Below are positions 59,851-64,000 of a stretch of 64,000 nt of DNA, piece by piece (the stretch's first letter is position 1; each line of letters begins with the position of its first letter). The stretch spans positions 268,057 to 332,056 of the forward strand of contig NZ_JAIVAF010000004.1 in the NCBI RefSeq assembly GCF_020171805.1. Direction: 5' to 3'. The DNA comes from Guptibacillus algicola. GTDB taxonomy: Bacteria; Bacillota; Bacilli; Bacillales; Guptibacillaceae. A program made the translations under genes and the position numbers. Under the pieces are notes generated by a model, which saw nothing but the letters and a program-made list of their open reading frames with translations, searched no databases and had not been told where the DNA came from.

Positions 59851-61335
59851 CTACTGCTCATCAAAGTCAAGTGAGTTAGGCTTTTTTTCTTTTTTATCGA
59901 AGAATCGAGAGACTTTTTCTGTTCGAAAGAAATGAGACCTCTTTTTTTGTAGTACATACGGTAAGCGAAAGAACGAGTCATACCAATCCTTCACTCTTGG
60001 AGGATAAAGTGGTGCAAGATATGGACTTCCTAATGAAGTAAGCCTTATTAAATGAACCATCACAAACAATCCGAATAGTGCAATCCCAATCAAGCCTAGA
60101 AACTGGGCAAATAATATTAATGGATACCTTAAGAACCTGATTGTATTTGTCATTCGGTAAACTGGAGTAGTAAATGAAGCAAGTGCAGACAACGCAACGA
60201 TAATGAGTAATATATTACTCGTAAGAGATGCTTCTACAGCAGCCGTACCAATTACGATACCTCCCACGATACCTAGAGTCTGCCCAACTTTAGATGGCAT
60301 CCTCGCTCCAGCCTCACGCAACAGATCGATGGTTATCTCAAGAAATAGTACTTCGATTACAGGAATAAATGGAATGTCACTCCTTGAAGAGATTAACGTT
60401 GCAAGGAGCTTAGATGGAAACAGTTCGAAATGATACGTTAACACCGCCACATAAAGAGGTGTTGCGACGATCGACATTAAGATCGACATCATTCTAATAA
60501 TCCGAAAGAACGAGGCGATATTCCAGCCTAGGTAGTAATCTTCAAACGATACAAGAAGTTGCCCAAAATTAATCGGACCGATCAACGCATTAGAAGATCC
60601 CTCGACAAGGATTGCTACTGCACCATAATTCAAATGCCCCGTAATTCGGTCTGTTCGTTCCGTATCGATCATCTGAGGGAAAACCGATAACGAATTATCT
60701 TCTAACATTTGCCCAATTACTGAGGAATCAGCAATTAAATCAAAATCTAAGTCTTCAAGTCTTTGAACGACCGTATTCACATTCTGTTCTGACGCCGTAC
60801 CTTCTATATACGTTACAATTATTTTCGTTTTTGAAACTGTTCCGACCGTTACTTTTTTCATCCGTAATTTCGGATGAGGAATTCGCCTTCTTATTAAATT
60901 CATGTTTGTTTGGAGGTCTTCAATCAACCCTTCTTTTGGCCCCATTACACTGAATTCAATCTCAGGTGGTGATAAATCTCTTGATTTTATTAGACTTAAA
61001 TCCATTAACAATACTTTCTGACTTTTATTTAAACGTACTGCTAAATAGCCAGACATCAACCGTTCTTGAACTTTTATCGGGTCAGATGAGATTTCAAGGT
61101 TTTCTATCGGAATAATACCCTCTAGCTCTTCTAAAGATTTTGTCTCACTTTCATTTAGCTTAGTCAGTACAACACGATGAAGCTTTGCAGGGTCGATGAT
61201 GGAAGCAAAATAAATAAGGGTATAGGGAATCCTACTTGCTTTGTTTTGGTAAATGACAAAATCTGCAGACTGACTCAGATCATCTAATACATCATCTAGA
61301 GTCATCTCTTTTTCTGTTTTCTGAAACCACTTCAC
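59851..61335 (-). CDS. Spore germination protein, Ger(x)A family
   Basis: A 494-residue subunit A of the germinant receptor. The N-terminal soluble part (about 1-240) is followed by membrane helices. IVEGSSNALIGPINFGQLLV and PFIPVIEVLFLEITIDLLRE are conserved GerA segments, and SLGSPYLAPLYPPRVKDWYD lies near the C terminus. GTG at 61335 is chosen because CGGAG lies 9 bases upstream; the frame opens at a TTG at 61356 with a poor site. A SigG-like promoter lies about 35 bases before this start. Confidence 0.92.
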   Translation of the reverse strand: MKWFQKTEKEMTLDDVLDDLSQSADFVIYQNKASRIPYTLIYFASIIDPAKLHRVVLTKLNESETKSLEELEGIIPIENLEISSDPIKVQERLMSGYLAVRLNKSQKVLLMDLSLIKSRDLSPPEIEFSVMGPKEGLIEDLQTNMNLIRRRIPHPKLRMKKVTVGTVSKTKIIVTYIEGTASEQNVNTVVQRLEDLDFDLIADSSVIGQMLEDNSLSVFPQMIDTERTDRITGHLNYGAVAILVEGSSNALIGPINFGQLLVSFEDYYLGWNIASFFRIIRMMSILMSIVATPLYVAVLTYHFELFPSKLLATLISSRSDIPFIPVIEVLFLEITIDLLREAGARMPSKVGQTLGIVGGIVIGTAAVEASLTSNILLIIVALSALASFTTPVYRMTNTIRFLRYPLILFAQFLGLIGIALFGLFVMVHLIRLTSLGSPYLAPLYPPRVKDWYDSFFRLPYVLQKKRSHFFRTEKVSRFFDKKEKKPNSLDFDEQ

Positions 61336-61369
61336 ATCGATCAGCTCCGCTGCCAAAGTCTCTTTTTCG

Positions 61370-61398
61370 TAGCATGTGCATTTCTACCTTCGTTATCC
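61370..61398 (-). promoter_or_regulatory. Sigma-G-like promoter of the ger operon
   Basis: Minus strand GGATA, a 17-base spacer and CATGCTA. The SigG consensus is GHATR-N17-18-CATXHTA. Forespore expression is expected for germinant receptors. Confidence 0.6.
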
Positions 61399-61404
61399 AA
61401 TACA

Positions 61405-61429
61405 AAAACCAGGCACCTTGCCTGGTTTA
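61405..61429 (-). terminator. Terminator of the photolyase gene
   Basis: Minus strand AAACCAGGCA-AGG-TGCCTGGTTT followed by TTGT. It begins at the photolyase stop codon and overlaps the ger promoter region. Confidence 0.85.
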
Positions 61430-62851
61430 AGAATGTTCTTTATAAATAGCTAATACTTTTTTTCTCTGCTCCTTATGATCAACCGATGGGTGTGGATAGT
61501 CAGTCCCGATCACACAATTGCTTTCCTCTTGTTCATCATGTGTCATCTTAGAAGGGTTGTGAATAAATGTAGACGGGACGTCTTTTAACTCTTCTACATA
61601 CTTCTTGATGAATGTCCCATCAGGATCGAAACGCTCTCCTTGAGTAGTTGGATTAAACACCCTGAAATATGGAACAGCATCTGTTCCTGTCGATGCCGCC
61701 CACTGCCACCCTCCTGCATTCGATGACTCATCATGGTCGATTAACTTCTTCTCGAAGTGCTGATCTCCAAGTCTCCAATCGATCATGTAATCTTTTGTGA
61801 GGAATGATGCAGTTATCATTCTAAGGCGATTATGCATCCATCCTTCTTTGTTCAATTGTCTCATCCCAGCATCCACGATTGGAAAACCTGTTTTCCCCTC
61901 TTTCCATTTCTGTAGATTTTCCTTATCGCTATTATCCCATGGCAGATCACGATAATTCGAATGAAACTCTTCTTCTCTTAATGTAGGAAAATGATAATGG
62001 ACCATTCCATAAAAATCTCTCCAGGCAAGTTCCTGTATAAATGCTTCCACTCCTGAATGATCGTGCTCAACAACAAGATGATATAATGTCCTAACAGATA
62101 GACAACCTGTTTTTAAATAAGGTGAAAGCCTACTCGTTCCAATCACATATGGCAAATCTCGATTATTCTCATAATCCTTTAAACGATCGCTTACAAAATC
62201 CTTTGCACGTATACGTGCATGTTCTTCCCCTATTCCTTGCCACTTTCTTTCGCACTGTCTCAACACTAACCTAAATTCTTTAGCTGACGTATCATCAATA
62301 TCCTCATTAAATGAACGAGCATACAACGATAACTTCTCTTTATCTATTCGTAAAATACTAGGCTTACTAGGCTTTCTCCATTGCTTATAGTATGGGGAAA
62401 ACACCTTGTACATTGTCCCGTCACCCTTTTTAATTTCCTCTACTCCATGTAGATAATAATCTTGAAAAGAGTGAAATTCAATTCCTTCACGTACTAAAAA
62501 GTCATTAACCTCAGCATCTCGACTTGCACCGTACCCAACATCATCTCTATTGTAAAAAACAGCTCTTACATCAGGTAATGCATCCGTTACCTTTTGGAAT
62601 ACATCAACTGCATCTCCAAAAACCACTTGAAAAGGGTACTTCATATCCAAACAACGGTCTTGAAACTGCTTTACCGTCTGAAAAAAGTAATCATGATGCG
62701 AATCGATCGTTTGAGTAAAGTGCGGATCCAATTGAAACAAACCAACCCACCGTGCATCATTTTCTTCACAATACTCGATCGCTCTTTGTAGAGCTGTATG
62801 GTCTTCTAATCGGAAGTCTCTTCGAAACCACACGATAACAATATCCTTCAA
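61427..62851 (-). CDS. phr: Deoxyribodipyrimidine photolyase (class I CPD)
   Basis: A 474-residue light-driven repair enzyme for cyclobutane pyrimidine dimers. The antenna domain begins IVIVWFRRDFRLEDHTAL. The FAD domain holds ELAWRDFYGMVHYHFP and GGWQWAASTGTDAVPYFRVF, including the tryptophans of the electron-transfer chain and the Asn/Asp of the flavin site. Length is typical. AGAGGTGA lies 5 bases before the TTG at 62851; the frame continues to an ATG at 62878 without a binding site. Confidence 0.94.
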   Translation of the reverse strand: MKDIVIVWFRRDFRLEDHTALQRAIEYCEENDARWVGLFQLDPHFTQTIDSHHDYFFQTVKQFQDRCLDMKYPFQVVFGDAVDVFQKVTDALPDVRAVFYNRDDVGYGASRDAEVNDFLVREGIEFHSFQDYYLHGVEEIKKGDGTMYKVFSPYYKQWRKPSKPSILRIDKEKLSLYARSFNEDIDDTSAKEFRLVLRQCERKWQGIGEEHARIRAKDFVSDRLKDYENNRDLPYVIGTSRLSPYLKTGCLSVRTLYHLVVEHDHSGVEAFIQELAWRDFYGMVHYHFPTLREEEFHSNYRDLPWDNSDKENLQKWKEGKTGFPIVDAGMRQLNKEGWMHNRLRMITASFLTKDYMIDWRLGDQHFEKKLIDHDESSNAGGWQWAASTGTDAVPYFRVFNPTTQGERFDPDGTFIKKYVEELKDVPSTFIHNPSKMTHDEQEESNCVIGTDYPHPSVDHKEQRKKVLAIYKEHS

Positions 62852-63112
62852 TTTTCTCACCTCTCTAGGAACGCTCATATTTTTTTATTCCCTAAATGGT
62901 GATTTGCTAATAGTTATAGTGTGTTTTTTCGCGTATATGGATGGTATTGATGGTTTTGATGGTTTTGAGGCAAGAAAACAAGAGGGTATTTGGAGATATC
63001 GGCGAAATTGGTAATATATCCGCGCTTTTTGGTTGTTTATCCGCGAAATAAACAATATATCCGCGTTACCGTATTTCCAACCATTTTTTACACCAAACCA
63101 CATTCAGACAAC
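62852..63112. other. Non-coding region before the rRNA locus
   Basis: Holds a low-complexity run of GATGGTNTT triplet-like units (about 62937-62970) and the TATCCGCG repeat cluster. An ORF on the minus strand across the repeats has no binding site and is not accepted. Confidence 0.6.
62995..63066. repeat. Four-copy TATCCGCG repeat with 20-21-base period
   Basis: TATCGGCG at 62997, then TATCCGCG at 63017, 63038 and 63058. The period equals about two helical turns. Confidence 0.75.
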
Positions 63113-63147
63113 ACAAAAAAAGCCAGAGATCACAATGACCTCTGACT
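63113..63147 (-). terminator. Terminator of the truncated 5S copy
   Basis: Minus strand CAGAGGTCATTGTGATCTCTG-type hairpin (centre 63124-63142) followed by GCTTTTTTT. It resembles the terminator after the intact 5S gene. Confidence 0.75.
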
Positions 63148-63155
63148 TCTCACTT

Positions 63156-63229
63156 GCCTAGCGACGTCCTACTCTTGCAGGGGGAGAGCCCCCAACTACC
63201 ATCGGCGCAAGAGCTTAACTTCCGTGTTC
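63156..63229 (-). pseudogene. Truncated 5S rRNA copy (3' part)
   Basis: The last about 74 bases of 5S rRNA, from GAACACGGAAGTTAAGC to GACGTCGCTAGGC, nearly identical to the intact copy at 63475. A 2-base deletion turns CTTCAGCGCC into CTTGCGCC. The 5' about 42 bases, including one strand of the terminal stem, are replaced by unrelated sequence, so no 5S fold is possible. Confidence 0.85.
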
Positions 63230-63436
63230 TCATACGGGGCGCGATAAGCGGCGAACTCGCCAGCTGCGCGATCCTGGATCCTCATAGATCTCCGACTATC
63301 TACTCCGGTCCAGTTTCACTTGCTTCCTCGAATTTCTTGCTTCTCCCACCCCTACGAAGCTTTCGGAGATGCCCTTTTCTGTCTTCTCAATGAAGGTACT
63401 CACCTTACGGTCCCGTGATACAAACCAAAAAAGCAT
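63230..63436. other. Unidentified conserved-looking block between the two 5S copies
   Basis: About 200 bases with higher GC than other spacers. They include CGCGATAAGCGGCGAACTCG and CCGGTCCAGTTTCACTTGC. An open frame covers part of it (63154-63393), but most of that frame is 5S sequence and it has no binding site. From memory, similar blocks occur next to rRNA genes in other Bacillaceae; this could not be tested. It probably marks the insertion or rearrangement that truncated the 5S copy. Confidence 0.5.
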
Positions 63437-63466
63437 ATAAAAAAGCCAGAGCTCAATGCTCTGACT
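63436..63466 (-). terminator. Terminator of the rRNA operon
   Basis: Minus strand GTCAGAGC-ATTGA-GCTCTGGC followed by TTTTTTATA, just after the intact 5S gene. Confidence 0.85.
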
Positions 63467-63474
63467 TCTCACTC

Positions 63475-63592
<118 letters not shown>

Positions 63593-63776
63593 TATTCAGG
63601 TATTCCCTGAAAACTAGATAGCACGCAACAACGTGTTCCAATAATATTTTTCGCGATGTCTAGTGCCGCAGGCTATATTCTTGCCCATTTCACTCTTTCA
63701 CTTCAGGCGGAAAACGCCTTACGTTCAAGAGCTCCAATGGTCTACGAATATGACCAAGCCTGCTTTACTTTTCGTT

Positions 63777-64000
63777 TGGTTAAGCCCTCGATCGATTAGT
63801 ATTCGTCAGCTCCACGTGTCGCCACGCTTCCACCCCGAACCTATCAACCTCATCATCTCTGAGGGATCTTACCAGCTTGACGCTGTGGGAAATCTCATCT
63901 CGAGGGGGGCTTCATGCTTAGATGCTTTCAGCACTTATCCCTTCCACACGTAGCTACCCAGCTATGCTCCTGGCGGAACAACTGGTACACCAGCGGTGTG
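63777..64000 (-). rRNA. rrl: 23S ribosomal RNA, 3' end only
   Basis: The last about 224 bases of 23S on the minus strand, ending GAATACTAATCGATCGAGGG-CTTAACC. It also includes the GGAGCTGACG and GATGAGATTTCCCACAGCG segments of domain VI. It continues past the right edge of the window. Confidence 0.95.

Noticed and set aside
62885..63103. 72-codon minus-strand frame over the TATCCGCG repeats
   Set aside because: It is translation of the repeat; no start signal and no domain.
63154..63393. 79-codon plus-strand frame over the truncated 5S
   Set aside because: Mostly rRNA-derived sequence and no binding site.
63663..63953. 96-codon plus-strand frame over 23S rRNA
   Set aside because: Shadow of the 23S gene.

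Overview
The window is a 64 kb piece of a low-GC, endospore-forming Firmicute of the Bacillaceae. Most genes have close B. subtilis-type counterparts: a T-box-controlled tyrS, queDEC behind a preQ1-like element, citR/citA, alaR/alaT (yugG/yugH), a tricistronic gerA-type germinant receptor, and sigma-B-, sigma-D- and sigma-G-like promoters. A BCCT osmolyte carrier and a sulfolipid operon would suit a salt-tolerant or marine/alkaliphilic relative. That habitat is inference. No prophage, insertion sequence, tRNA gene or CRISPR array was seen.

Layout. 0-10 kb: truncated nei, a ZIP metal transporter, a BCCT carrier, a methyltransferase, a 77-residue sigma-like protein, ohr, a GNAT, a YtkA-like lipoprotein, tyrS with T-box, and ferrochelatase. 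10-16 kb: a three-gene operon (UDP-sulfoquinovose synthase, sulfoquinovosyl-type glycosyltransferase, GtrA membrane protein) predicted to make the sulfolipid SQDG, then a DUF368 lipid-carrier flippase. 16-25 kb: pyruvate oxidase with a sigma-B-like promoter, Nudix and AraC genes, an MFS exporter whose start is buried in an RNA hairpin, tag, and sat-cysC. 25-34 kb: a DedA flippase, several GNAT and Nudix enzymes, an M3 oligopeptidase, MOSC, and a VmlR-like ABC-F protein. 34-43 kb: a secreted wall amidase, tetR-osmC, an AhpD-like protein, a diguanylate cyclase, a PAS histidine kinase and an amidohydrolase. 43-50 kb: an ABC-F gene translationally coupled to an AAC(3)-type acetyltransferase behind a leader with two terminators, a TetR plus paired SMR pumps, and a zinc-ribbon protein with an HtrA-like protease. 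50-63 kb: SPL-like radical SAM, citR/citA, queDEC, alaR/alaT, gerABC and photolyase. The right end enters an rRNA operon (5S, 3' part of 23S) that carries a truncated second 5S.

The most interesting theme is antibiotic-type regulation by short upstream peptides. Three loci have this architecture: the MFS exporter (an 8-codon peptide whose reading disrupts a hairpin over the ribosome-binding site) and both ABC-F genes (intrinsic terminators in their leaders). The two ABC-F leaders share an identical 12-nt block that reads GxVCPFL in the same frame. The SQDG operon in a non-phototrophic Bacillaceae is the most interesting metabolic feature.
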